A stretch of 38,166 nucleotides of DNA from an uncultured Prevotellaceae bacterium (lineage in GTDB: Bacteria; Bacteroidota; Bacteroidia; Bacteroidales; Muribaculaceae). The notes beneath the pieces were generated by a model that did not search any database, was not told the DNA's origin, and was given only the letters and a program-made list of their open reading frames with translations. The position numbers and the translations under genes are program-made. The DNA lies in the NCBI GenBank assembly GCA_900318065.1, contig ONIY01000042.1:1-38166 (forward strand), given 5' to 3'. This document shows positions 1 through 7,764 of the stretch, one piece after another. Positions within the stretch are counted from its first letter, which is position 1; each line of letters starts with the position of its first letter.

Positions 1-147
1 CGCCCCCTTGCCGCTTGGCGTTCCCCTCGGTGTTTTTCATAATATTATTTTATGAAAACAACTTTCAGAAGACTTTCGCACTTCTTATTGGAACTTTCAG
101 TGCTCACTTAAAAAGTTTTTTTCCTCAATTTATTGCTCTCGTTTGCC

Positions 148-155
148 TAATTTTG
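148..155 (+). promoter_or_regulatory. Candidate -7 box of the OPT transporter operon
   Basis: TAATTTTG matches the Bacteroidetes housekeeping -7 consensus TAnnTTTG and lies about 60 bases before the OPT start codon. I see no convincing TTTG -33 element at the usual spacing of about 20 bases, so the call rests on the -7 box and its position. The rest of bases 1-214 is AT-rich, with no gene I can support. Confidence 0.4.
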
Positions 156-214
156 ATTATCTTCGCAGATTGTAAGCAAAAAATAACCTATAAAACAAAA
201 ATAACACAAAACTT

Positions 215-2230
215 ATGCAAGACGAGAAAGAATTACTACAAGATGCTCCCGCACAGCAGCCCGTAGTCGAGGCACCCGGGCAGGAGCAAGAGATTGAACT
301 CGCCGAGAACGCGTTCCGCCCCCTAAAGGAGGGCGAGAAGTATGTTCCCATTCTCCGTCCCGAGAAGAACTATCCCGAGGTGACACCCTACTCGGTGTCG
401 ATGGGATTGATCATGGCGGTAATCTTCAGTGCCGCCGCAGCCTATCTGGGACTGAAGGTGGGACAGGTGTTTGAGGCGGCGATTCCCATTGCCATCATCG
501 CAGCAGGTGTTGCCAGCGTCACCAAGCGCAAGAACTCCCTGGGCGAGAACGTGATCATCCAGTCCATTGGCGCTGCCAGCGGCATCGTCGTGGCAGGTGC
601 CATCTTCACGCTGCCAGCCCTCTACATCCTGCAGCAGAAGTATCCCGAGATGACTGTCAACTTCCTCGAGGTGTTCCTCAGCTCGTTGCTTGGCGGCATC
701 CTGGGCATTTTGTTCTTCATCCCATTCCGCAAGTACTTCGTTAAGGAGAAACACGGCGATTTCCCCTTCCCCGAGGCAACAGCCACCACTCAGGTGCTCG
801 TCCAGGGACAGAAGGGTGGCGAGCAGGCCAAGCCGCTGCTCATCGCCGGCTTGGTGGGCGGTCTCTACGACTTCCTCATGAGCTCCTTTGGATGGTGGAA
901 AGAGGTAATCTCCACCACTGCCATCCCAGCGTTGCAGAACTTCACCTCTAGCACCAAGTTCCTCTTCAAGGTCAACGTGAGTGCCGCCACTCTGGGTCTG
1001 GGATTCATCATTGGCCTCAAGTACAGCTTCATCATCTTTGCCGGTAGCGCATTCATCTGGTGGGTTGTAGTGCCACTGTTTGCGGCCGTTAGCCCCGAGA
1101 TGGCAGGCATGGAGACCGACGTCATCTTCAAGGACTTCGCACGCTCCATTGGTATTGGCGGTATCGCCATGAGCGGCATCATTGGCATCATCAAGTCGTG
1201 GGGCGTGATCAAGAACGCCGTGGGACTCGCCGGCAAGTCGTTCAAGAAGGGCGGCGCGGTAGAGAAAGAGGAGCGCACTCAGCGCGACATCCCCATGAAG
1301 GCGCTCGTCTTTGCCCTCGCGGCAGCGCTCATCGTCACCTTCGTGTTCTTCTGGATTGGCGTTATCCACAATCTGCCACAGGCCATTGTTGCCTTCATCG
1401 TGGTGGTGGTAATCGCATTCCTGTTCACCACCGTGGCAGCCAACGCTATCGCTATCGTGGGCAGCAACCCCGTGAGCGGTATGACTCTCATGACCCTGAT
1501 CATTGCATCGGGCATCTTCGTGGCAATTGGCCTTAACGGATGGCAAGGCATCGTGGCGTCGATGATCATTGGCGGCGTGGTTTGCACCGCATTGTCGATG
1601 GCTGGTGGCATGGTCACCGATATGAAGATTGGCTACTGGATTGGAACCACACCTGCCAAGCAGCAGACGTGGAAAATGCTCGGCACAGTGCTCTCGGCAG
1701 CCACCGTGGGCGGTGTGATGATTATCCTGAACAAGACCTACGGCTTCTACGACGGAGCAGTGCCTGGCGAGACTCCTCTCGTGGCTCCACAAGCCAACGC
1801 CATGGCAGCCGTTATCGACCCCCTCATGACCGGTGGCGAGACACCATGGATGTTCTACATCTGCGGTGCCATCCTCGCTTGCCTGCTCAACTGGCTCAAA
1901 GTGCCAGCACTACCCTTCTCGCTGGGTATGTTCATCCCATTCCAGCTCAACACCCCGCTGCTCATTGGCGGCATCGTGAGCTGGTTCGTGAGCACCCGCA
2001 GCAAGGACGAGCGTCTCAACAAGGCGCGCATGGACAAGGGCACGCTCATCGCCAGCGGTTTCATTGCCGGTGGTGCCCTCATGGGAGTGGTGAGCGCAGC
2101 AATGAAGTTTGGTGGTTTCAAGTACGAGAGCCCGCTCAGCGATGGCGTATCGAGCGTCCTGGGCCTGGTGGTTTACATCGCTTTGATTGTTTACTTCGCA
2201 ATAAGCTGCTTGCGAGCTAAGAAAGACTAA
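215..2230 (+). CDS. OPT-family oligopeptide transporter
   Basis: This is a polytopic inner-membrane protein of 671 residues, the usual length for bacterial OPT-family transporters, which import oligopeptides or metal-peptide complexes. The first 50 residues are hydrophilic and acidic; after residue 55 the chain is almost entirely hydrophobic segments joined by short loops. The motif NPVSGMTLMTL near residue 425 is the conserved NPxSG(M/L)T-type signature of the family. A charged cytoplasmic loop rich in K and E lies around residues 335-360. The stop codon is five bases before the next start, so the two genes form an operon. A peptide importer fits an amino-acid fermenter, but the substrate cannot be read from sequence. 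Family assignment is secure; specificity is not. Confidence 0.92.
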   Translation: MQDEKELLQDAPAQQPVVEAPGQEQEIELAENAFRPLKEGEKYVPILRPEKNYPEVTPYSVSMGLIMAVIFSAAAAYLGLKVGQVFEAAIPIAIIAAGVASVTKRKNSLGENVIIQSIGAASGIVVAGAIFTLPALYILQQKYPEMTVNFLEVFLSSLLGGILGILFFIPFRKYFVKEKHGDFPFPEATATTQVLVQGQKGGEQAKPLLIAGLVGGLYDFLMSSFGWWKEVISTTAIPALQNFTSSTKFLFKVNVSAATLGLGFIIGLKYSFIIFAGSAFIWWVVVPLFAAVSPEMAGMETDVIFKDFARSIGIGGIAMSGIIGIIKSWGVIKNAVGLAGKSFKKGGAVEKEERTQRDIPMKALVFALAAALIVTFVFFWIGVIHNLPQAIVAFIVVVVIAFLFTTVAANAIAIVGSNPVSGMTLMTLIIASGIFVAIGLNGWQGIVASMIIGGVVCTALSMAGGMVTDMKIGYWIGTTPAKQQTWKMLGTVLSAATVGGVMIILNKTYGFYDGAVPGETPLVAPQANAMAAVIDPLMTGGETPWMFYICGAILACLLNWLKVPALPFSLGMFIPFQLNTPLLIGGIVSWFVSTRSKDERLNKARMDKGTLIASGFIAGGALMGVVSAAMKFGGFKYESPLSDGVSSVLGLVVYIALIVYFAISCLRAKKD

Positions 2231-2235
2231 GCACT

Positions 2236-2820
2236 ATGGACCAGTACAACTATCAGCAACCCAAGAAGAACAATGGACTGGTAATAGGACTCTCCATTGC
2301 CGTGGCACTCCTGCTCATAGCACTCGTGGGAGTACTTGCCTACAACTTTGGCAAGGACAAGGGCAATGACAAAGAGGCGCCAGCAGCAGTAGAGAAAACC
2401 GTGGCGCCTGCCGACACTGCAGCGCAGCCCGCTCAGACCGCTCCTGCACAGCAGGCCACTACTGCCGCCGCAGTACCCTCTATCGAGAAGACCGAGCCGG
2501 CTATCACCAACGCACGCTCGATGGAATACCTACACCTCGTGGGTACCATCGCAGGGAAAAACGTGGTGATGGACCTCAGCAACTACTTTGGCGAACTCTC
2601 GGGAAGCTACTACTACTCCAAGTTCGGACCCAGCGCAGCACTGCAGCTCAACGGCTCAATGGACGGCAGCGGCAGGCTTTACCTCTCGGAGTACAACATC
2701 AAGAACGGCGTCGAGTCGGGATACCTCGAGGGACGACTCACCAACGACGGCAGGCTCACCGGCAGCTTCATCAACTCACGAGGAAACACCTACCGTGTAA
2801 ACCTCAGGGTGAAGCAATAA
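2236..2820 (+). CDS. Single-pass membrane-anchored hypothetical protein
   Basis: I do not recognise a family. The 194-residue protein has a short polar N-terminus rich in Asn, Gln and Tyr, one strong transmembrane helix at about residues 14-36, an Ala/Pro/Thr-rich linker at about 45-85, and a C-terminal domain of about 100 residues with alternating polar and hydrophobic residues and many Gly/Ser/Tyr turns. That pattern suggests a beta-sheet domain outside the membrane. There is no cysteine lipobox. The gene starts five bases after the OPT transporter stop and is followed by a strong terminator, so the two are co-transcribed and this could be an accessory protein of the transporter. That role is inferred from position only. 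Confidence 0.75.
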   Translation: MDQYNYQQPKKNNGLVIGLSIAVALLLIALVGVLAYNFGKDKGNDKEAPAAVEKTVAPADTAAQPAQTAPAQQATTAAAVPSIEKTEPAITNARSMEYLHLVGTIAGKNVVMDLSNYFGELSGSYYYSKFGPSAALQLNGSMDGSGRLYLSEYNIKNGVESGYLEGRLTNDGRLTGSFINSRGNTYRVNLRVKQ

Positions 2821-2844
2821 CTCCACATCACCCACACCGTAACA

Positions 2845-2891
2845 AGACGGATGACTCACACACCACCACGAGCCATCCGTCTCGTTTTTTT
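2845..2891 (+). terminator. Rho-independent terminator of the OPT operon
   Basis: AGACGGATG (2845-2853) pairs perfectly with CATCCGTCT (2874-2882), with a 20-base loop, and is followed by a run of seven T at 2885-2891. It lies 25 bases after the stop codon of the second operon gene. Confidence 0.88.
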
Positions 2892-2937
2892 ATGCAATCA
2901 GCAACTAAAGGTGTTGCAAAACCGCGCCGTCCCCACA

Positions 2938-2965
2938 TTGTAGGGACAAGGCGTGCCTTGTCCGC
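2938..2965 (+). repeat. Left copy of a 28-bp inverted repeat (palindromic REP/MITE-like)
   Basis: This 28-base sequence is the exact reverse complement of 3316-3343. Inside it, GGACAAGGC and GCCTTGTCC form a 9-bp stem around a 2-base centre, so each copy is also a hairpin by itself. The two copies bracket 350 bases that hold the AGTGAGTCA tandem array and no gene. This looks like a small non-coding interspersed element; no transposase is nearby. Confidence 0.75.
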
Positions 2966-3094
2966 CAGCAACATCGCAAAGCCTGCTGTCGCAGGAATTT
3001 TAAAACGAAAGAAATATATAGATTCCGAGCTTGCGAGGCTTTGTGACACCGATAGGTGCAGCTTTGTGAGAGGATTTGTTCCCTTACCAGCAAG

Positions 3095-3124
3095 ATTGTG
3101 CATTGTGAATTGTGCATTATGCAC
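3095..3124 (+). repeat. ATGC-type word array (module 1 of a composite)
   Basis: The bases are overlapping variants of TTGTGCATT / ATTGTGAA / GTGCATTATGC. The same words recur at 5476-5510, 11600-11653 and 34177-34216, each time directly beside a second array with a different word. Here the second module is the AGTGAGTCA array that starts four bases later. Confidence 0.7.
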
Positions 3125-3127
3125 CCT

Positions 3128-3226
3128 AGTGAGTCAAGTGAGTCAAGTGAGTCAAGTGAGTCAAGTGAGTCAGGTGAGTCAAGTGAGTCAAGTGAGTCAG
3201 GTGAGTCAGGTGAGTCAGGTGATTCC
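3128..3226 (+). repeat. 9-bp tandem array (A/G)GTGAGTCA, eleven units
   Basis: Ten consecutive units read AGTGAGTCA or GGTGAGTCA with only the first base varying, and an eleventh unit has degenerated to GGTGATTCC. Because nine is a multiple of three and the unit has no stop codon, several reading frames stay open through it. The apparent small proteins made of VSQ, SES or DSP repeats here are therefore artefacts. Near-identical units suggest recent expansion or copy-number variation. Confidence 0.85.
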
Positions 3227-3315
3227 ATAGAACGGGCGAGGATGAGAATAAAAAATTGTTCATAATTGTCGGTAATTGTTTGATTATTGCCCCATCCACG
3301 ATTCGTGCGCCGCTA

Positions 3316-3343
3316 GCGGACAAGGCACGCCTTGTCCCTACAA
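3316..3343 (-). repeat. Right copy of the 28-bp inverted repeat
   Basis: Exact reverse complement of 2938-2965, with the same internal 9-bp palindrome. Just downstream, 3391-3424 is a short run of CCCAT/CTCAATC words similar to the second module of the array after the helicase gene. The rest of the 777-base gap 2821-3597 holds the helicase promoter and leader; I see no gene in it. Confidence 0.75.
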
Positions 3344-3452
3344 TGCCCTCATCCATCACCGCTCACCGATTCCCGCGTCGCAGGCGTGCCCTACCCCATC
3401 TCCCATCCCCCATCCTCAATCCCCGTCGTAGAAAATTTGCACGAAAACACCT

Positions 3453-3480
3453 TTTGCCAACGAAAAAATGCGTACCTTTG
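3453..3480 (+). promoter_or_regulatory. Promoter of the DEAD-box helicase gene
   Basis: TACCTTTG at 3473-3480 is a perfect Bacteroidetes -7 box. TTTG at 3453-3456 could serve as the -33 element, although the 16-base spacing is shorter than the usual 19-21. Transcription from here would leave a leader of about 110 bases before the ATG. It contains two similar CCAAATT words (3492 and 3564 regions), so post-transcriptional control is possible, as is common for RNA helicase genes. Confidence 0.6.
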
Positions 3481-3597
3481 CAGCCGGTAAACCCAAATTG
3501 GTCATTCATTTAAATAATTGACTCCGCTTGAAAAAACAAAAATCACTGAATTTGTTCAATAGCCAAATTCGCCATTTTATTACATAACACACAAAAT

Positions 3598-5466
3598 ATG
3601 CCAACATTTAAAGAACTGGGCGTGCGTGACGACTTGCTGCGCGCCATCGAGATGATGGGCTACGAGAAACCGATGCCCATCCAGGAAATGGTAATCCCTC
3701 ACCTGCTCAACGAGGAGACCGACGTGGTGGGACTGGCGCAGACGGGCACCGGCAAGACCGCCGCCTTTGGGCTGCCCACGCTGCAACGCATCGACACCTC
3801 GTCGACTGCCACTCAGGCGCTGATACTCGACCCCACGCGCGAACTGTGCCTACAGACAAAAGCCGACCTTGAGGACTACTCGCGCTACGTCGACGGGCTC
3901 CAGGTGCTGGCAGTGTATGGCGGAGCAAGCATCGAGCCGCAAATCAAGGCGGTGAAGCGCGGAGTGCAGGTGATAGTAGCCACTCCCGGCCGACTGCAGG
4001 ACCTGATTAGGCGCGGAGTGGTGAAGCTCGACGACGTGCGCACCGTCATCCTCGACGAGGCCGACGAGATGCTCAACATGGGCTTCGTCGATGACATCAA
4101 CGAGATACTGAGCCACGTGCCCGAGCAGCGCAAGATGCTGCTCTTCAGCGCCACCATGCCTCGCGAGATTGCCGCTATCGCACAGAACTACATGCACGAC
4201 CCGGTGGAGTTTGTCGCCGGCACACGCAACGAGGGCTCGGCCAACGTGCGCCACCTCTACTATATGGTCAAGGCGAGCGACAAATACCTCGCCCTCAAGC
4301 GCATAGTCGACTACCTGCCGCGCATCTACGGCATCGTCTTTTGCCGCACTCGCGCCAGTGCCCAGGAGGTGGCATCGCAACTCATCCAGGACGGCTACGA
4401 CGCCGACGCCCTGCATGGCGATCTGTCGCAGGCACAGCGCGACGCGGTGATGAAGAAGTTTCGCGAGCGCAACCTGCAGCTGCTGGTGGCTACCGACGTG
4501 GCGGCTCGAGGCCTCGACGTGAACGACCTCACCCACATCATCAGCTACAGCCTGCCCGACGACAACGACATCTACAACCACCGCAGCGGGCGCACAGGAC
4601 GAGCCGGCAAGACGGGCATCTCCATCGCCATCATCCACAGCCGCGAGCGAAGCAAGCTGCGGCAAATCGAGAAACACATTGGCAAGGAGTTTGAGCGCCG
4701 CGAGGTGCCCAAGGCCGAGGAGATCATCGAGAAGCAACTCTACAACCTCGCCGACCGCCTCGAGAACGTGGAGGTGCGCGAGCAAGAGATTGCGCCCTAC
4801 CTGCCCGGCGTGCTCAAGAAGCTCTCATGGCTCAGCGGCGAGGAGGTGGTGAAACGCCTGCTCTCGCTGGAGTTTAACCGCATGCTCGACTACTACAAGA
4901 AGGCACCAGTGCTCGACATCGTGCCCGAGGGCCGCGAGCGCAAGCGTGGCGAGAAGAAGGAGCGCACTCGCAAGCCCAACGGCGAGAAGGATCGCCGCAC
5001 CGGTGAGCAGGGCTACGAGCGGGTGTTCATCAACGTGGGCAAGAGCCACGGCTTCTACGCCCCCGACCTCATTGGCATGATCAACGCCACCAGCAAGGGG
5101 CAGCACATAGGCATAGGGCGCATCGACCTGCTGACCAACTACTCGCTCTTCGACGTGCAGCAAGGCGAGGCGCAACACGTGATTAGAGCGCTGCGCAACA
5201 GCGAGTTCTATGGCAAGCGACTATATCTTGAGATTGCCGACGCCAGCAAAGACTATGCCGCCATAAGCCTCGAGGGAGAGGTGAAAATGAACCGCTCGCA
5301 ACGGCGACGCGCTCAATATGAGAGCATAGAGCGCGAGCGACGCAGGCGCAGCGACCGGCGCACACGCCGCGACGCCGAGCGAGGCTTCAAAACCCGCGCT
5401 CGCCACGACCAGGAACCCGAAGGCAACTACGACCGCTTCATCAAGAAAAAATCCCGCAGGAGGTGA
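3598..5466 (+). CDS. deaD: DEAD-box ATP-dependent RNA helicase (DeaD/CsdA-like)
   Basis: This is a 622-residue cytoplasmic RNA helicase that would unwind structured RNA, typically in ribosome assembly, mRNA turnover or cold adaptation. All core motifs are visible in order: Q-motif near residue 29 (PIQ), AQTGTGKT at 47-54, PTREL at 79, TPGR at 128, DEAD at 152-155, SAT at 183-185, then ATDVAARGLD and HRSGRTGRAG in the second RecA domain. After a charged linker at about 450-470, residues 475-550 resemble the DbpA/CsdA RNA-binding domain (RVFINVGKSHGFYAPDLIG). The last 60 residues are a very Arg/Lys-rich tail of the kind used for unspecific RNA contact. It is a single-gene unit with its own promoter and a terminator after it. 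The family is certain; deaD is chosen over related paralogs because of length and the C-terminal domains. Confidence 0.93.
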   Translation: MPTFKELGVRDDLLRAIEMMGYEKPMPIQEMVIPHLLNEETDVVGLAQTGTGKTAAFGLPTLQRIDTSSTATQALILDPTRELCLQTKADLEDYSRYVDGLQVLAVYGGASIEPQIKAVKRGVQVIVATPGRLQDLIRRGVVKLDDVRTVILDEADEMLNMGFVDDINEILSHVPEQRKMLLFSATMPREIAAIAQNYMHDPVEFVAGTRNEGSANVRHLYYMVKASDKYLALKRIVDYLPRIYGIVFCRTRASAQEVASQLIQDGYDADALHGDLSQAQRDAVMKKFRERNLQLLVATDVAARGLDVNDLTHIISYSLPDDNDIYNHRSGRTGRAGKTGISIAIIHSRERSKLRQIEKHIGKEFERREVPKAEEIIEKQLYNLADRLENVEVREQEIAPYLPGVLKKLSWLSGEEVVKRLLSLEFNRMLDYYKKAPVLDIVPEGRERKRGEKKERTRKPNGEKDRRTGEQGYERVFINVGKSHGFYAPDLIGMINATSKGQHIGIGRIDLLTNYSLFDVQQGEAQHVIRALRNSEFYGKRLYLEIADASKDYAAISLEGEVKMNRSQRRRAQYESIERERRRRSDRRTRRDAERGFKTRARHDQEPEGNYDRFIKKKSRRR

Positions 5467-5475
5467 GAGGGAAGA

Positions 5476-5598
5476 GCAATGCTCAATGCTCAATGCTCAA
5501 TGCACAATTAATCCCTCGATTGCTCGACCGCTCGAATCCTCGATCCTCGATCCTCAATCCTCAATCCTCGATCCTCAATCCTCAATCCTCAATCCTCG
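5476..5598 (+). repeat. Composite word array: GCTCAAT module then CTCGATC/CTCAATC module
   Basis: Four GCTCAAT-type 7-mers and one GCACAAT lead through the linker TAATCCC into TCGATTGCTCGACCGCTCGA, and then about nine CTCGATC or CTCAATC 7-mers. The junction from the GCACAATTAATCCC linker through the first TCGA words is repeated on the opposite strand at 11560-11610, so this is a defined element and not random low complexity. Confidence 0.8.
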
Positions 5599-5615
5599 CG
5601 CCAAGAGACAACAAA

Positions 5616-5653
5616 GAGGGTGGGCCAATTCACTTGGACCACCCTCACATTTT
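5616..5653. terminator. Bidirectional terminator between deaD and the lysine operon
   Basis: GAGGGTGG (5616-5623) pairs with CCACCCTC (5639-5646), extended by CCAA/TTGG inside, and is followed on the + strand by CATTTTTATT. On the - strand the stem is followed by TTTGTTGT, so it can also end the long operon arriving from etfA. The convergent arrangement of the two units supports this. Confidence 0.85.
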
Positions 5654-5696
5654 TATTAAATCAAAAGTAAATCAAAAGTCCCAAAAAAGGGATTTC

Positions 5697-6713
5697 TTAC
5701 TTCTCCACTTCCTTCTTGAGGCGCTCGGTGAGCATGGGAACGATCTTGTGGAGGTCGCCCACGATGCCCAGGTCGGCAACGCTAAAGATGGGAGCAAACT
5801 TGTCCTTGTTTATGGCGATGATGAAGTCACTCTCCTCCATACCGGCCAGGTGCTGGATAGCACCACTAATGCCACATGCCATGTAGAGGTTAGGACGAAC
5901 GGTCTTACCTGTCTGACCCACCTGGCACTCATGAGGCATCACGCCGTTATCAACCATAGCACGCGACGAAGCCACCTGGCCGCCAATCACGTCGGCGAGA
6001 GCCTGCAGCTTGTCGAAGCCTTCCTTGTCGTGAACACCACGTCCGCCCGAGACGAGGATCTTAGCCTCCGAGATGTCGGCAACGCTCTTCTCGGCCTTGA
6101 TGGTCTCAACAACCTTTACCTTGAACTTCGAGGTGTCGAATTTGGGAGCAAACTCGGTCACCACGCCCTTGCGGCTGGCGTCGCGCTGCATCTTCTGCAT
6201 CACACCAGGACGCACGGTCGACATCTGTGGACGGTTGTTGGGGCACACGATGGTAGCCATGAGGTTTCCACCAAATGCGGGACGAGTCATGCAGAATTCC
6301 TTCTCCTCGTCCTTCACGGGCTGAATCTCGAGCTTGGTGCAGTCGGCAGTAAGACCAGTCTTCAGGCGTGATGCCAGGCGTGGAGCCAGGTCACGGCCAA
6401 TGGTGGTGGCGCCGTAGAGCACGATGTGAGGCTTGCGGTCGAGAATAATCTGCGACACAGCCTGCGAGTATTGCTCACTGAGGAAGTCCTTGAGCTCGGG
6501 AGTGTCGACAACGATAACCTCGTCGGCACCATATTCAATAAGAGTTTGAGCCTGATCCTTGATACCACATCCCAGGAACATAGCCACGACTTTCTCTTCC
6601 AGCACATCGGCGAGGTCGCGAGCCTTGCCCAAAAGTTCGAAAGCAACGGGTTGGATTACACCTTCGCGTTGTTCAGCAAAAACGAATACGTTCTTATAAT
6701 CTTTTTTGTCCAT
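5697..6713 (-). CDS. etfA: Electron transfer flavoprotein alpha subunit
   Basis: The alpha subunit of a heterodimeric electron transfer flavoprotein works with EtfB and butyryl-CoA dehydrogenase in crotonyl-CoA reduction. The 338 residues match the family. The C-terminal FAD domain is clear from about residue 215: a GGRGVH motif, then SRAMVDNG, QVGQTGKTVRPNLYMACGISGAIQH and IAINKD, which bind FAD. The N-terminal half is the Rossmann-like ETF fold. It is the last gene of the 15-gene operon, separated from etfB by a 106-base spacer filled with a TTAAGTG word array. In anaerobes with adjacent bcd this complex usually bifurcates electrons from NADH to crotonyl-CoA and ferredoxin; that function is inferred from context. 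Confidence 0.95.
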   Translation of the reverse strand: MDKKDYKNVFVFAEQREGVIQPVAFELLGKARDLADVLEEKVVAMFLGCGIKDQAQTLIEYGADEVIVVDTPELKDFLSEQYSQAVSQIILDRKPHIVLYGATTIGRDLAPRLASRLKTGLTADCTKLEIQPVKDEEKEFCMTRPAFGGNLMATIVCPNNRPQMSTVRPGVMQKMQRDASRKGVVTEFAPKFDTSKFKVKVVETIKAEKSVADISEAKILVSGGRGVHDKEGFDKLQALADVIGGQVASSRAMVDNGVMPHECQVGQTGKTVRPNLYMACGISGAIQHLAGMEESDFIIAINKDKFAPIFSVADLGIVGDLHKIVPMLTERLKKEVEK

Positions 6714-6721
6714 AGCAATTG

Positions 6722-6817
6722 TATTAAGCGCTAAGTGCTTGATGTTAAGTATTAAGTGTTGTCGCTTCGCTTGCAGGCGCAGCCACTTAACACTTAAGCC
6801 GTCAAACTTAACACTTG
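6722..6817. repeat. Two-armed AACACTTAA word array in the etfB-etfA spacer
   Basis: The left arm carries TTAAGCG, CTAAGTG, TTAAGTA and TTAAGTG words, and the right arm their complements (CACTTAACACTTAA, AACTTAACACTTG). The arms can pair around a GC-rich centre at about 6760-6790. It occupies the whole spacer. Confidence 0.75.
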
Positions 6818-6819
6818 AA

Positions 6820-7602
6820 TTAGATGATGTGTTTCTCTTTCAGTTTATTTACAATAAGCTCTACAGCCTCTTCGGGGGTAACCTCGTGAACTTCACCAGG
6901 CTCCTTCATGGCCTTGGGGAACGAGCGGAACACCTTGGTGGGCGAGCCAGCAAGACCCAGCTTGCCTTCCTCAACGTCGATCTTGTCGGCGCCAAGCACT
7001 TCCACTTCCTTGTTGTAGGCTTCCATAATGCCGCTCACGCTCATGTAGCGAGGCTCAAACGCACTGGCGAGCACTGTCAAGAGGCACTTGCCCTCTGCCT
7101 CAAGCACTTGCACGCTGTCCTCATTCTCCTTGTGAACGAGCAGATTGCCGTTCTCAAGCAGTTTGGCATCGGCAACATAGGTGATCTGTGGCAACCCCAG
7201 GTGCTCGGCGAGCTCGGGACCCACCTGAGCGGTGTCGCCATCGATAGCCTGGCGGCCAGCGATGATGAGGTCGTAGTCGAGAGTGCGGCACAGGCCCGAG
7301 AGGGCATAAGAGGTGGCCAGTGTGTCGGCACCGGCAAACTTGCGGTCGCTGAGCAGGATGGCACGGTCGGCACCCATAGCCAGCGCCTCACGCAGCATCA
7401 CATCGGCCTGAGGGGGACCCATCGAGATAACAGTCACATGAGCACCGCATTCGTCCTTCAGACGCAAGGCAAGCTCAAGACCTCCCTTGTCGTCGGGGTT
7501 CATAATGCTGGGTACTCCATCACGAATCAAGGTGCCCTTTACGGGGTCGATCTTGATCTCAGTGGTATCGGGAACTTGTTTTACGCAAACTATAATATTC
7601 AT
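6820..7602 (-). CDS. etfB: Electron transfer flavoprotein beta subunit
   Basis: The beta subunit of the ETF complex has 260 residues, the usual length. It begins MNIIVCVKQVPDT, the strongly conserved start of the family. The adenine-nucleotide binding stretch is present in the middle as LREALAMGADRAILLSD and AGRQAIDGDTAQVGPELAEHLG (about residues 92-160). It is paired with etfA downstream and bcd upstream, the standard arrangement for the butyryl-CoA dehydrogenase/Etf complex of butyrate-forming anaerobes. The 162-base spacer from bcd holds two 8-bp word arrays. Whether the complex bifurcates cannot be settled by eye, but the sequence resembles clostridial EtfB more than respiratory-chain EtfB. 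Confidence 0.95.
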   Translation of the reverse strand: MNIIVCVKQVPDTTEIKIDPVKGTLIRDGVPSIMNPDDKGGLELALRLKDECGAHVTVISMGPPQADVMLREALAMGADRAILLSDRKFAGADTLATSYALSGLCRTLDYDLIIAGRQAIDGDTAQVGPELAEHLGLPQITYVADAKLLENGNLLVHKENEDSVQVLEAEGKCLLTVLASAFEPRYMSVSGIMEAYNKEVEVLGADKIDVEEGKLGLAGSPTKVFRSFPKAMKEPGEVHEVTPEEAVELIVNKLKEKHII

Positions 7603-7603
7603 A

Positions 7604-7745
7604 TCTTAAGTTTTAAGTTTTAAATGTCAAGGGTTAAGTTGAGTAGTTTAGTAGTTTAGTAGTTTAGTAGTTTAGTAGTTTAGTCTACTATTCCACTATT
7701 CTACTATTCTACTATTCTACTATTCCACTATTCCACTATTCCACT
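7604..7745. repeat. AGTAGTTT and ACTATTCT 8-bp arrays between bcd and etfB
   Basis: After a short TTAAGTTT stretch (7604-7635), about five AGTAGTTT units (7643-7684) are followed directly by about seven ACTATTCT/ACTATTCC units (7685-7742). The two words are partly complementary, so the transcript can fold into a long imperfect hairpin inside the operon. Confidence 0.8.
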
Positions 7746-7764
7746 AACAAACCCTAACATCTTA

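Noticed and set aside
323-1792. 489-residue frame antisense to the OPT transporter
   Set aside because: It is rich in His/Asp/Gly with no recognisable motif and lies wholly opposite a convincing membrane transporter.
3128-3226. CRISPR-like array
   Set aside because: Units are 9 bp and contiguous, with no spacers and no cas genes.
2892-3359. Several open frames on both strands through the AGTGAGTCA array, with VSQ, SES or DSP repeats
   Set aside because: A 9-bp repeat without stops keeps several frames open; there is no start context, no promoter directly upstream and no family resemblance.
5463-6371. Long + strand frame of 302 residues opposite etfA, and similar antisense frames opposite etfB, hbd, crt, kdd and kamA
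   Set aside because: They are mirror frames of GC-rich genes with strong codon bias; the - strand proteins are clear family members and the + frames are not.
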